Shown here piece after piece: positions 1 through 6,207 of a stretch of DNA of 6,828 bases. Numbering within the stretch: the stretch's first letter is position 1; every line of letters starts with the position of its first letter. A program made the translations under genes and the position numbers. The DNA is from Bacillota bacterium (GTDB lineage: Bacteria; Bacillota; Sulfobacillia; RBS10-35), in the NCBI GenBank assembly GCA_029960865.1, contig JASBVX010000075.1, positions 1 to 6,828 on the forward strand, given 5' to 3'. Under the pieces are notes generated by a model. That model had not been told where the DNA came from, did not search any database, and saw nothing but the letters and a program-made list of their open reading frames with translations.

Positions 1-508
1 CTTGATCATCCATGATTACCCCGTATCCACCGGCATCATCCTCACCCCTTCTCTTTTGGCCAGGATGGCTGCTGCTATTCCTTCCGTGGCGGCGGTGAAG
101 CTGGAAGAAGTCCCCACCGTCGAAAAGATGGCGGCCTTGCAAGCCCTGAGCGATCTTCCCATCTTTGGCGCGTTGGGAGGTCTTTTCGCCTTCGAGGAAC
201 TGAAGGTGGGGGCTGCCGGCATCATGACGGGTTTCGCCTACCCAGGCCTGCTGGTGAAGCTCTACCGCCTGGTCCAGGAAGGCCTCTTGAAGGAAGCCGA
301 CGACCTCTTCCACCGGATGCTGCCCCTAATCCGCTTCGAATTCCAGGGAGCTTTGGGCATCAGCTTGCGCAAGCACCTTCTGGTGTTGGAAGGCGTCATC
401 CGCTTCCCCACGGTCCGCCGCCCCGCGCCCCTTCCTTCCGCCGCCACCCTGGAAAGGCTCCAGGAACTCCGCCAGCGGCTTTTGGAGGCGGCGATTTTAC
501 CCGGCTAG
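1..508 (+). CDS. Dihydrodipicolinate synthase/N-acetylneuraminate lyase-family aldolase, C-terminal fragment
   Basis: This is the C-terminal end of a class I (Schiff-base) aldolase-type TIM barrel; the frame is open to the left edge, so the true start lies outside and the TTG at position 2 is only an internal leucine codon. Visible residues (168 from position 2) begin at the DYPVSTG segment, which matches the active-site strand of the family (YNVPxRTG in E. coli DapA). The Schiff-base lysine follows in VKLEE (visible residue 33, bases 98-100), and then the GIMTGFAYPG turn typical of the barrel. The C-terminal helices with an LGISLRKHLLVLEGVI stretch are the usual tail of the sub-group annotated simply as 'dihydrodipicolinate synthase family protein'. 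At the place of DapA Tyr133 there appears to be a histidine (visible residue 4), so a true DapA role in lysine synthesis is doubtful. Substrate is unknown; family members cleave or form 2-oxoacid aldols, often with pyruvate. It converges on the flavoenzyme gene with overlapping stop codons. Confidence 0.85.
   Translation, partial: LIIHDYPVSTGIILTPSLLARMAAAIPSVAAVKLEEVPTVEKMAALQALSDLPIFGALGGLFAFEELKVGAAGIMTGFAYPGLLVKLYRLVQEGLLKEADDLFHRMLPLIRFEFQGALGISLRKHLLVLEGVIRFPTVRRPAPLPSAATLERLQELRQRLLEAAILPG
505..508. other. Tail-to-tail stop-codon overlap (CTAG) of aldolase and flavoenzyme genes
   Basis: The palindrome CTAG gives TAG on the plus strand (506-508, aldolase) and TAG on the minus strand (507-505, flavoenzyme). 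The two convergent genes therefore overlap by 4 bp, leaving no intergenic space for a terminator. Only a weak 4 bp stem (GGCT/AGCC, 503-514) is present. Confidence 0.9.
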
Positions 509-1755
509 AGAGCCAGGACCTCCGGAAGCTCCTCCAGGGACGAACAGCCCAAAAGGGCGAGGGTGAGATCCAGCTCCGCGATGATGTTGCGGATCACTTC
601 CCTCACCCCTTCTTCACCCCCCAGGGCCAGCCCATAAGCGAAGGGCCTCCCCAGAAGACACGCTTTGGCCCCCAGGGCTAACGCCTTGGCCACGTCCGAT
701 CCAGTTCGGATGCCGGAGTCGAAGAGGACGGGGAGGTCTCCCGCTCCTGCCACCACCTCTTGGAGGCTGAAGAGGGCCCCCCTTTCCCCATCCACCTGGC
801 GACCTCCATGATTGGAGACGATGAGGCCGTCGACCCCCATGGCCCGGGCTTTTTCCGCATCTTCACGCCGCCGGATCCCTTTCAAAAGGAGGGGGAGGCG
901 GGTCATCTGGCGGAGGGTCTCAATATCCTCCCAGCGCAGGTCGGGGCGGGAATAGGTGTTGACGAAATGGCTGACGGCCCCCTGCATGGCTTTGAGGGAA
1001 AGGCCATAGGGGCGACCCTTGCGGGCCAGGGAAAGGGCAGTCCCCAGGAGGCCCGCCCCCTGGGGACGGGGCCCCCCCACCTGGGCTTGGGAGGGGATTC
1101 GCTGCCGGAAGACGGGATCGCTCAGGTACTGGGCCAACCCGTATCCCCTCAGGAAGGGGAGGTACCCCAGGTCCAGATCCCGCGGCCGCCAGCCCAAAAG
1201 GGTTGTATCCAGGGTCAGGACGATGGCCTGACAGCCCACCTGTTCCGCCCTTTCCAGAAAGGAAGCCACCACATCTTGATCGGAAGACCAGTAGAGCTGA
1301 AACCAGCGGGGCGTATCCCCCATGGCCTGAGCGCAAGTTTCCATAGGAACCCCCGCCTGGTTGGAAAAAATCATGCCGATCCCTTCCTGGTGGGCTGCCC
1401 GAGCGCAAAGGAGATCGGCCTGGGGTTGGATCATGTCCAGGGCACCGATGGGGGCTAAGAGAAGGGGGGCCCGGTGCCTCACCCCCAGGAGCTCCACGGA
1501 AAGGTCCCTTCGGGAGACATCCCGAAAGACCCTGGGGGCCCAGGGAAAGGCAGCAAAAGCCTCCCGGTTGGCCGCCATGGTGGCTTCCCCTCCGGCTCCT
1601 CCGGCCACATAGGCCCAGGCTTGGGGGGACATCTTCCTTCGGGCTTCTTCCCAGAGCCTTTCCGGGTGAACCGGCACGGCAGGCCGCTTACCGCCCGCTC
1701 CCGTCACATAGATTTCCGTCTGGCGCCGGCGCCCGGCTCCGGCTTCCACCGTCAT
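505..1755 (-). CDS. FMN-dependent alpha-hydroxy acid oxidase, lactate 2-monooxygenase-like
   Basis: A 416-residue cytosolic flavoprotein of the glycolate oxidase/lactate oxidase/flavocytochrome b2 family, which oxidises 2-hydroxy acids to 2-oxo acids with FMN. Recognisable features in order: an EIYVTGAGG N-terminal stretch like that of mycobacterial lactate 2-monooxygenase, Tyr49 in AYVAGGAGGE, the FMN loop APIGALDM (101-108), Tyr155 in WFQLYW, Asp183 and Arg190 in TLDTTLLGWRPRDL, Lys292 in LLKGI, the catalytic base His316 and Arg319 in SNHGGRQVDG, and phosphate-binding DSGIRTG (346-352) and LGRPFAYG (368-375). All expected catalytic residues are present. The GWRPRDLDL and FLRG-x(6)-Y-x-DPVF pattern points to the lactate monooxygenase-like branch rather than glycolate oxidase. 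Whether it acts as oxidase, monooxygenase or dehydrogenase cannot be told from sequence, and the substrate may not be lactate. The segment between Arg190 and Lys292 is unusually long. It is the second gene of an operon with the S9 peptidase (4 bp ATGA overlap), preceded by a GAGGG ribosome site. Confidence 0.9.
   Translation of the reverse strand: MTVEAGAGRRRQTEIYVTGAGGKRPAVPVHPERLWEEARRKMSPQAWAYVAGGAGGEATMAANREAFAAFPWAPRVFRDVSRRDLSVELLGVRHRAPLLLAPIGALDMIQPQADLLCARAAHQEGIGMIFSNQAGVPMETCAQAMGDTPRWFQLYWSSDQDVVASFLERAEQVGCQAIVLTLDTTLLGWRPRDLDLGYLPFLRGYGLAQYLSDPVFRQRIPSQAQVGGPRPQGAGLLGTALSLARKGRPYGLSLKAMQGAVSHFVNTYSRPDLRWEDIETLRQMTRLPLLLKGIRRREDAEKARAMGVDGLIVSNHGGRQVDGERGALFSLQEVVAGAGDLPVLFDSGIRTGSDVAKALALGAKACLLGRPFAYGLALGGEEGVREVIRNIIAELDLTLALLGCSSLEELPEVLAL
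1040..1067. repeat. Perfect 9 bp inverted repeat inside the flavoenzyme gene
   Basis: Arms GTCCCCAGG (1040-1048) and CCTGGGGAC (1059-1067) with a 10-base spacer make a strong GC-rich potential hairpin. It encodes residues of about 230-239 in the long lid-loop segment between Arg190 and Lys292. No T-run follows on either strand, so it is not a canonical terminator. Confidence 0.6.
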
Positions 1756-3809
1756 TCACCGCCCTCGTCCAGATACCGATGGAACCACTGGAGATAGCCT
1801 TGGAGGCGTTCCAGGCGGTTGAGAGGCTTTCCCGAGCGGGAGAGCTCATGGTTTTCTCCGCTGAAGCGCAGGAATTCCACCTTTTTCCCCAGGACCTTGA
1901 GGGCGATGTAGAGCTGCTCCGCCTGCTCGATGGGACAGCGCAAATCCTGATCTGAATGGACAATGAGAAGGGGCGTTTCCACCTGCGGGAGGTACCGGAT
2001 GGGGGAGCGTTCCATGATCTTTTCCTCATCGGCCCAGAGATCAGCATCCCCCAGCTCCCGGCGGTTGAAGTGGAAGCCGATGTCGCTGGTGCCGTACATG
2101 CTGTATAGGTTGGAGATGCTGCGGTCGGTGATGGCCACCTTGAAGCGGGTCGTCTGGGTGATGATCCAGTTGGTCATGTATCCGCCGTAGCTCCCCCCGG
2201 TCACGGCCAAGCGCCGGCCGTCGATCCAGGGAAAGCGCTTGAGGGCAGCATCCACCCCAGCCATGAGGTCCCGGTAGTCCCTGCCGCCCCAATCCCCCAG
2301 GCAGGCCTGGGTAAAAGCCTCTCCGTATCCTACGGACCCTCTCGGGTTGATATAGAGCACGCCCCAACCCTCGGCAGCATAAAGCTGAAATTCGTGGAAG
2401 AAAGCTTCCCCGAAGGCAGTGTGGGGCCCGCCGTGGATGCTGAGAACCAGAGGGTACTTCTTCCCCTCTTCCCTTCCCAGCGGCTCCATGATCCAGGCTT
2501 CCAGGGTGACCTTATCCCTTTCGTAGGTGAACTTCATGGGACGGGAGAGATCCAACTGGGAGAAAAGCTCCCGGTGGGTGAAGGTGCGCTGGCGAGGCGA
2601 CCCGCCCATGGTCTGGACGTAGAGATCCCCCGGGCTCAGGGCGTCGGCGCCCACATAGGCCCACACCTGCCCATCCTGGGAGAAGCTGAAGGAGGTCAGG
2701 GTGGGCGTCTCATCGGGGGTCAGGCGGGTAAGGGTTCCCTCGGCCACATCCAGGGCGAAAAGGGGATTGGTGCCCCCAACGGTGAAGGAGACGAAGACCT
2801 GCTTCTCGTCCCGGCTCCAAAGAGGCCGCAAAGATCCCTGATCCCAGCGGGCATCGGCGCCTGCCGGCCCCGAGATGGAGAGGTCCAGGCCTTCTCCCAA
2901 GCGGCGGGGCTTTCCCGAGGGAAACTCCACGACAAAGAGGCTGGTGTTGGCCACCATGTCCCCCTGCTCGTGACCGGTATAGAGAAGGTACTGACCCGAG
3001 GGGGAGAAAAGGGGCGCAAAGGCCGGCCCCAGACCCGAGCTGATGCGCCAGGGCTCTTGAATGGCTTCGTCGTCTCCCTCGGGGTTCTCCGGCACGGGAA
3101 CGGCGTAAACATCGGGCCAGCTCTCCGGTTCTTCCCCCCGCATGTTGACGGAGAACGCCAGCCAGCGTCCGTCGGGAGAAAAGGCGGGCGATTGGACGTC
3201 GAAGTCGCCCCGGGTGAGGCGGACCTTCCGTCCCGTTTCCACGTGGAGGAGGTAGAGGTGACGGCGCCGCTCGGGTTCCAGAAGGCCTACCCCGTTGAAC
3301 TTGTAGCGCAGGCGGTCGATCCAGCGGGCGTCGGGCTTGGGCTTGACCGCAGCCTCCCCGGGTTCTCCCTCGTCTTCTTTCTTCTCGGGATCCCTCAGCA
3401 CCACCGCCATCCACTGGCCATCGGGAGAAAAGACAGCCTCCCCCACCCCTTCCTCTTCGCTGGTGAGGGGCCTGGCTTCACCACCGGCCAGGCTCAGGAG
3501 ATACAGGCGAGGTTTGCCGCTGCGGTTGCTGTGGAAGGAAAGGCTGCGGCTGTCGGGGGACCAGCGGGGCGACGTTTCCAGGGTCAAACCTTCTGGTGCC
3601 TTTCCCCAGGTGAGGCGGCGAGGCGCCTCCTCTCCTTCCGTCTCCAGAAGCCAGAGGCTGGATTCATAGCCGTTCTTCTCGGCGTTGACGCGGGTCTCCA
3701 CGTAGGCCACATAGCGCCCGTCGGGAGAAACCTGGGGATCGCCCACCCAAACCATCTGGAAGAGATCTTCCGGTGTGATCTTTCTCGGCAAAGGATCCAC
3801 TCCTTCCAT
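1752..3809 (-). CDS. S9 family peptidase (acylaminoacyl-peptidase/prolyl oligopeptidase type)
   Basis: A 685-residue serine peptidase that cleaves short peptides or N-acylated peptides; no signal peptide is seen, so it is probably cytosolic. The N-terminal two thirds form a TolB/PD40-like beta-propeller: the repeat core SPDG or a variant recurs near residues 28, 84, 128, 211, 269, 332 and 377, about as many as the seven blades expected. The C-terminal third (about 430-685) is the alpha/beta-hydrolase: oxyanion region HGGPH (459-463), nucleophile Ser540 in GGSYGGYM, Asp622 in HSDQDLRCP and His654 in GENHEL. The triad is intact and the length is normal for the family. The annotated ATG at 3809 has only an AGGGA three bases upstream. 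A better start may be the in-frame TTG at 3791, with AAGGAG eight bases before it, giving a protein beginning PRKITPEDLF. It leads a two-gene operon with the hydroxy acid oxidase and diverges from the MFS gene. Substrate is unknown. Confidence 0.93.
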   Translation of the reverse strand: MEGVDPLPRKITPEDLFQMVWVGDPQVSPDGRYVAYVETRVNAEKNGYESSLWLLETEGEEAPRRLTWGKAPEGLTLETSPRWSPDSRSLSFHSNRSGKPRLYLLSLAGGEARPLTSEEEGVGEAVFSPDGQWMAVVLRDPEKKEDEGEPGEAAVKPKPDARWIDRLRYKFNGVGLLEPERRRHLYLLHVETGRKVRLTRGDFDVQSPAFSPDGRWLAFSVNMRGEEPESWPDVYAVPVPENPEGDDEAIQEPWRISSGLGPAFAPLFSPSGQYLLYTGHEQGDMVANTSLFVVEFPSGKPRRLGEGLDLSISGPAGADARWDQGSLRPLWSRDEKQVFVSFTVGGTNPLFALDVAEGTLTRLTPDETPTLTSFSFSQDGQVWAYVGADALSPGDLYVQTMGGSPRQRTFTHRELFSQLDLSRPMKFTYERDKVTLEAWIMEPLGREEGKKYPLVLSIHGGPHTAFGEAFFHEFQLYAAEGWGVLYINPRGSVGYGEAFTQACLGDWGGRDYRDLMAGVDAALKRFPWIDGRRLAVTGGSYGGYMTNWIITQTTRFKVAITDRSISNLYSMYGTSDIGFHFNRRELGDADLWADEEKIMERSPIRYLPQVETPLLIVHSDQDLRCPIEQAEQLYIALKVLGKKVEFLRFSGENHELSRSGKPLNRLERLQGYLQWFHRYLDEGGE
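1762..1766 (-). promoter_or_regulatory. Ribosome binding site of the hydroxy acid oxidase gene
   Basis: The minus strand reads GAGGG six bases before the ATG at 1755, inside the last codons of the peptidase gene. It fixes the start at the ATGA overlap and fits translational coupling with the peptidase. Confidence 0.6.
3800..3805 (-). promoter_or_regulatory. Shine-Dalgarno supporting a TTG start for the S9 peptidase
   Basis: The minus strand reads AAGGAG here, inside the longest reading frame (codons 2-4). Eight bases downstream is an in-frame TTG at 3791-3789, giving the N-terminus (M)PRKITPEDLF, which looks like a normal S9 peptidase start. The upstream ATG at 3809 has only AGGGA at 3813-3817, three bases away, which is too close for efficient initiation. 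The TTG start is the more likely one, though not certain. Confidence 0.55.
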
Positions 3810-3823
3810 CGTTCCCTGATTTT

Positions 3824-3844
3824 TTCTTTCGCGAGGCGAAGGAA
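3824..3844. repeat. Inverted repeat 1 in divergent promoter region
   Basis: Arms TTCTTTCGC (3824-3832) and GCGAAGGAA (3836-3844) flank a 3-base GAG spacer. Eight of nine positions are complementary, and the mismatch is a possible G-U pair in one of the two transcripts. It could be a dyad operator or a leader hairpin; the tight 3-base spacer suits RNA folding as well as protein binding. Confidence 0.5.
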
Positions 3845-3860
3845 TTTTCCCTGCGGAAAA
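3845..3860. repeat. Inverted repeat 2 in divergent promoter region
   Basis: Perfect 6 bp arms TTTTCC (3845-3850) and GGAAAA (3855-3860) separated by CTGC. It directly abuts repeat 1. The right arm of repeat 1 (GGAA, 3841-3844) can also pair with TTCC at 3847-3850, so the two hairpins could compete in RNA. It ends 14 bases before the MFS start codon. Confidence 0.5.
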
Positions 3861-3864
3861 AGAA

Positions 3865-3870
3865 GTAGGA
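3865..3870 (+). promoter_or_regulatory. Weak ribosome binding site of the MFS gene
   Basis: GTAGGA lies four bases before the ATG at 3875. The match and spacing are poorer than for the other genes, suggesting modest translation, or control through the hairpin just upstream. Confidence 0.4.
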
Positions 3871-3874
3871 TTGC

Positions 3875-5107
3875 ATGAACGAGAACAGGTCCTCTTCCGC
3901 CCTCGAAGCCCTCCGCTACCCCAACTTTCGCTACCTGTGGTTCGGACTCCTGGTGGCCAACACCGGTGCCTGGATGCAAATCGTAGCCCAAGGGTGGCTC
4001 ATCTATGATCTCACCGGATCGGCCCTTTACCTGGGAAGCGTGGGTCTGGCCCGGGCCATCCCTATGCTGACCCTCTCCCTGGTGGGAGGCGCCGTTTCCG
4101 ACCGCATGGACCGCCGCCGCCTTTTGTACGTCACCAACATCCTCACCGGATGTCTCGCCTTTCTTTTGGGGCTGGACATCCACCTAGGGACTGTTCAACC
4201 GTGGCATGTGCTCCTCATCGCCTTTTTGAGCTCCTCGGTCTTGGCCTTCGATCAGCCCACCCGCCAAGCCTTGGTGCCTTCCCTGGTGCCCCGCTCCGTC
4301 CTCCTGAACGCCATCGCCCTGAATTCCATCACCTTCAACGGGGCAGCCGTCCTGGGCCCCAGCCTGGCGGGCCTGCTGGTGCCTTTGATCGGCCTGGAAG
4401 GAAACTTTTTCATCAATTCAGTGGGCTACTTGGCCGTCATCTACGCCCTTTATCGCATGAAGCTTCCCCCCTACCGGTCGCGGACCTCGGAGGGAGCGAG
4501 GCCGTCGGTCCTGGACGATATCCGTCAAGGCCTCTCCTATGTAACCCGGCACAAAGTGCTGCTGGCCTTGGTCCTTTCGGGAGCAGGCTTGAGCTTTTTC
4601 GCCCGCTCCAGCATCGTCCTCTTTCCCATCTTTGCAGGAGATGTCCTGCAAGCAGGGGTCAAAGGCCTGGGGTATCTCATGTCCGCCAATGGGGTGGGCA
4701 CGGTTCTGGGAGGAATCATCCTGGCCAATCTCAAGGACTTTCGCCACAAAGGACTGCTGGTGGTAACGGCCATCATCCTCCAGGCTATCCTCCTGGCCCT
4801 TTTTGGGATGAGCACCCAGCTCTGGAGCAGCCTTGCCCTCCTCACCGGTTTCGGAGCTGCTTCCATCCTGGCCGCCTCCACCATCAACACCCTTTTGCAG
4901 CTTTCCACCGGGGAAGCCATGAGGGGACGGGTCATGAGCCTTTTTACCCTCTCCATGCTGGGCATGACGCCCCTGGGGCAGATGCCCCTGGGTACCCTAG
5001 CGGACGCCTTGGGTCCGGGGTATGCCGTCATGGTGGGAGCCCTCTGCTCTCTCGGGGTGCTCCTTTTGGCCCTTTCCATTGAGCCGGGGCTGCGGAAAGT
5101 CCCTTAG
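3875..5107 (+). CDS. MFS transporter, MFS_3/EntS-like (DHA3) exporter
   Basis: A 410-residue inner-membrane transporter of the major facilitator superfamily, likely a proton-driven exporter of small molecules. Hydrophobic segments are spaced as for twelve helices, in two halves separated by a basic cytoplasmic loop around residues 195-225. Family signatures are the N-terminal LRYPNFRYLWFG (13-24), the loop 2-3 motif A variant GGAVSDRMDRRRLL (71-84), FDQPTRQALVPSLV (125-138) followed by ALNS and GPSLAGLL (161-168), and the second-half MRGRVMSL (349-356). These mark the MFS_3 group that contains the enterobactin exporter EntS and many putative drug or metabolite exporters; the substrate cannot be read from the sequence. 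The ATG at 3875 is preceded by a weak TAGGA site four bases upstream, and no better start is evident. The gene diverges from the S9 peptidase operon across 65 bp and ends in a 4 bp stop-codon overlap with the convergent racemase gene. Confidence 0.92.
   Translation: MNENRSSSALEALRYPNFRYLWFGLLVANTGAWMQIVAQGWLIYDLTGSALYLGSVGLARAIPMLTLSLVGGAVSDRMDRRRLLYVTNILTGCLAFLLGLDIHLGTVQPWHVLLIAFLSSSVLAFDQPTRQALVPSLVPRSVLLNAIALNSITFNGAAVLGPSLAGLLVPLIGLEGNFFINSVGYLAVIYALYRMKLPPYRSRTSEGARPSVLDDIRQGLSYVTRHKVLLALVLSGAGLSFFARSSIVLFPIFAGDVLQAGVKGLGYLMSANGVGTVLGGIILANLKDFRHKGLLVVTAIILQAILLALFGMSTQLWSSLALLTGFGAASILAASTINTLLQLSTGEAMRGRVMSLFTLSMLGMTPLGQMPLGTLADALGPGYAVMVGALCSLGVLLLALSIEPGLRKVP
5104..5107. other. Tail-to-tail stop-codon overlap (TTAG) of MFS and racemase genes
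   Basis: TTAG gives TAG on the plus strand (5105-5107, MFS) and TAA on the minus strand (5106-5104, racemase). The convergent genes overlap by 4 bp. I see no hairpin plus T-run terminator on either side. Confidence 0.9.
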
Positions 5108-6207
5108 ACCTCCACCAACTCTTCCCGGAACTTCTCCACCCGGTCCCAGAGGATCTGGTACCCCATGCCGGGCCTATCGGAGAGCTCCAGGGTCCCGCCG
5201 GGCTGCAAGCGGATCTCCGGTGACACGATATCTTCCGCCCAATAGCGATCGCTCCCCGAGGTGTCCCCGGGGAGGGTGAAACCCGGGAGGCTGGTGATGG
5301 CCATGTTGTGGGCGCGACCGACTCCCGATTCCAGCATTCCTCCGCACCAGACGGGAATTCCCGCATCAAGGGACACCTGTTGAAGCGCCTTGGCCCTGGA
5401 AAGGCCGCCCACTCTTCCGACTTTGATGTTGATGATGCGGCAGGCATCCAGGGAGAAGGCTTTCTCCGCATCTTCCGCGGAGTGGATGCTCTCGTCCAGG
5501 CAGATGGGGGTCTTGAGCTCCTTCTGGAGCCGGGCGTGCCAGATGATGTCATCGTAAGAAAGGGGCTGTTCGATCATCATCAGATCGAATTCGTCTAGCT
5601 TTTTGAGGTGCTCGACGTCGGCAAGGCAATAAGCGGAGTTGGCGTCCACCATTAACGGGACCTGGGGCAACGCTTTCCGGACGGCCGCCACGAACTCCAG
5701 GTCGTGGCCCGGTTCGATCTTCAGCTTGATGCGCCGGTACCCTTCCTCCACATAGCGGGAGACCACCTCTACCAGGGCCTCAGGCGAAGGCTGGATACCG
5801 ACGGAAACCCCTACCGGAATGGGCTTCTTCTCGCCCCCCAGAGCCTTCCAGAGGGGAAGGCCTTGGGACCGGGACCACGCTTCCCAGAGGGCGCTTTCCA
5901 GGCCCGACTTGGCCATGTAGTGACGGCGGATGAAATCCAGCTGAGGGTAAATCTCATCAGGATGGGAGAACTCCATGCCCTTGAGGGCGGGAATGAGATA
6001 GTCCTGGAGGATCAGGAGGCTCCCTTTGACCCATTCCTCGTTGTAGAGGGGATCTTCCATGGCCACCACTTCCGCATATCCAGGGCCTTCATCGGTGAGG
6101 GCTTCCACCAGGATGAACCGGCGGTCCCGTTCCACCCCAAAACTGGTCTTGAAGGGGGATTTCAGCGGCATCCGTAGGACGTGGAGGCGACAGGCTTCCA
6201 GCTTCAT
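5104..6207 (-). CDS. menC: N-succinylamino acid racemase / o-succinylbenzoate synthase (enolase superfamily)
   Basis: A 367-residue enolase-superfamily enzyme of the muconate lactonizing subgroup, full length for the NSAR/OSBS subfamily. The N-terminal capping domain (about 1-125) is followed by the barrel with the full catalytic set: Lys161 and Lys163 in RIKLKIEPG, metal ligands Asp188 (VDAN), Glu213 (MIEQP) and Asp238 (LDES), and Lys262 in NIKVGRVGG. The GGMLESGVGRAHN segment (289-301) and LPGDTSGSDRYW are hallmarks of this subfamily. Arg265, three residues after Lys262, matches the arginine linked in published work to racemase activity in this subfamily (from memory). Enzymes of this type either dehydrate SHCHC to o-succinylbenzoate in menaquinone synthesis, racemise N-succinyl amino acids, or do both. 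With a COG3375 acyltransferase upstream and no men genes visible, I favour the racemase role. The symbol menC is the conventional family name and does not assert menaquinone function. Translation is coupled to the upstream gene by ATGA, with a strong AAGGAG site seven bases upstream. Confidence 0.92.
   Translation of the reverse strand: MKLEACRLHVLRMPLKSPFKTSFGVERDRRFILVEALTDEGPGYAEVVAMEDPLYNEEWVKGSLLILQDYLIPALKGMEFSHPDEIYPQLDFIRRHYMAKSGLESALWEAWSRSQGLPLWKALGGEKKPIPVGVSVGIQPSPEALVEVVSRYVEEGYRRIKLKIEPGHDLEFVAAVRKALPQVPLMVDANSAYCLADVEHLKKLDEFDLMMIEQPLSYDDIIWHARLQKELKTPICLDESIHSAEDAEKAFSLDACRIINIKVGRVGGLSRAKALQQVSLDAGIPVWCGGMLESGVGRAHNMAITSLPGFTLPGDTSGSDRYWAEDIVSPEIRLQPGGTLELSDRPGMGYQILWDRVEKFREELVEV

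Larger units (their letters stand above)
3810..3874. promoter_or_regulatory. Divergent intergenic region between S9 peptidase operon and MFS gene
   Basis: These 65 bp are the only non-coding DNA in the window, so the promoters for both the peptidase operon (leftward) and the exporter (rightward) should lie here or just inside the genes. The stretch is clearly more AT-rich than its surroundings, with T-runs at 3821-3825 and an A-run at 3857-3861. I cannot pick out a convincing -35/-10 pair on either strand. It holds two inverted repeats, listed separately, which could be an operator or leader hairpins shared by the two transcripts. Confidence 0.55.

Noticed and set aside
448..464. CCTGGA/TCCAGG hairpin near the end of the aldolase gene as a possible terminator
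   Set aside because: It lies inside the coding sequence, has only 6 bp arms and is not followed by a T-run.
760..1458. 232-codon plus-strand open frame opposite the flavoenzyme gene
   Set aside because: It lies wholly inside a gene with intact FMN-enzyme motifs, and its product has no recognisable fold or start signal.
1722..1733. 12-base palindrome GGCGCCGGCGCC near the 5' end of the flavoenzyme gene
   Set aside because: It encodes an arginine-rich N-terminal stretch, and such palindromes are expected by chance in GC-rich codons.
3160..3740. Recurring TCGGGAGAAA-like DNA motif (near 3174, 3421 and 3721, with degenerate copies elsewhere)
   Set aside because: Each copy encodes the SPDG core of a beta-propeller blade in the S9 peptidase, so it reflects protein repeats rather than a DNA element.
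2394..3878. 494-codon open frame on the plus strand, opposite the S9 peptidase, whose TGA overlaps the MFS ATG
   Set aside because: It is the antisense shadow of a GC-rich gene with clear peptidase motifs. Its translation is Gly/Pro/His-rich low-complexity sequence with no recognisable domain, and no ribosome site supports it.
3875..5107. MFS gene as a specific siderophore or drug exporter (entS or a named resistance gene)
   Set aside because: Only MFS_3 family signatures are visible; no siderophore biosynthesis or resistance genes are nearby to assign a substrate.
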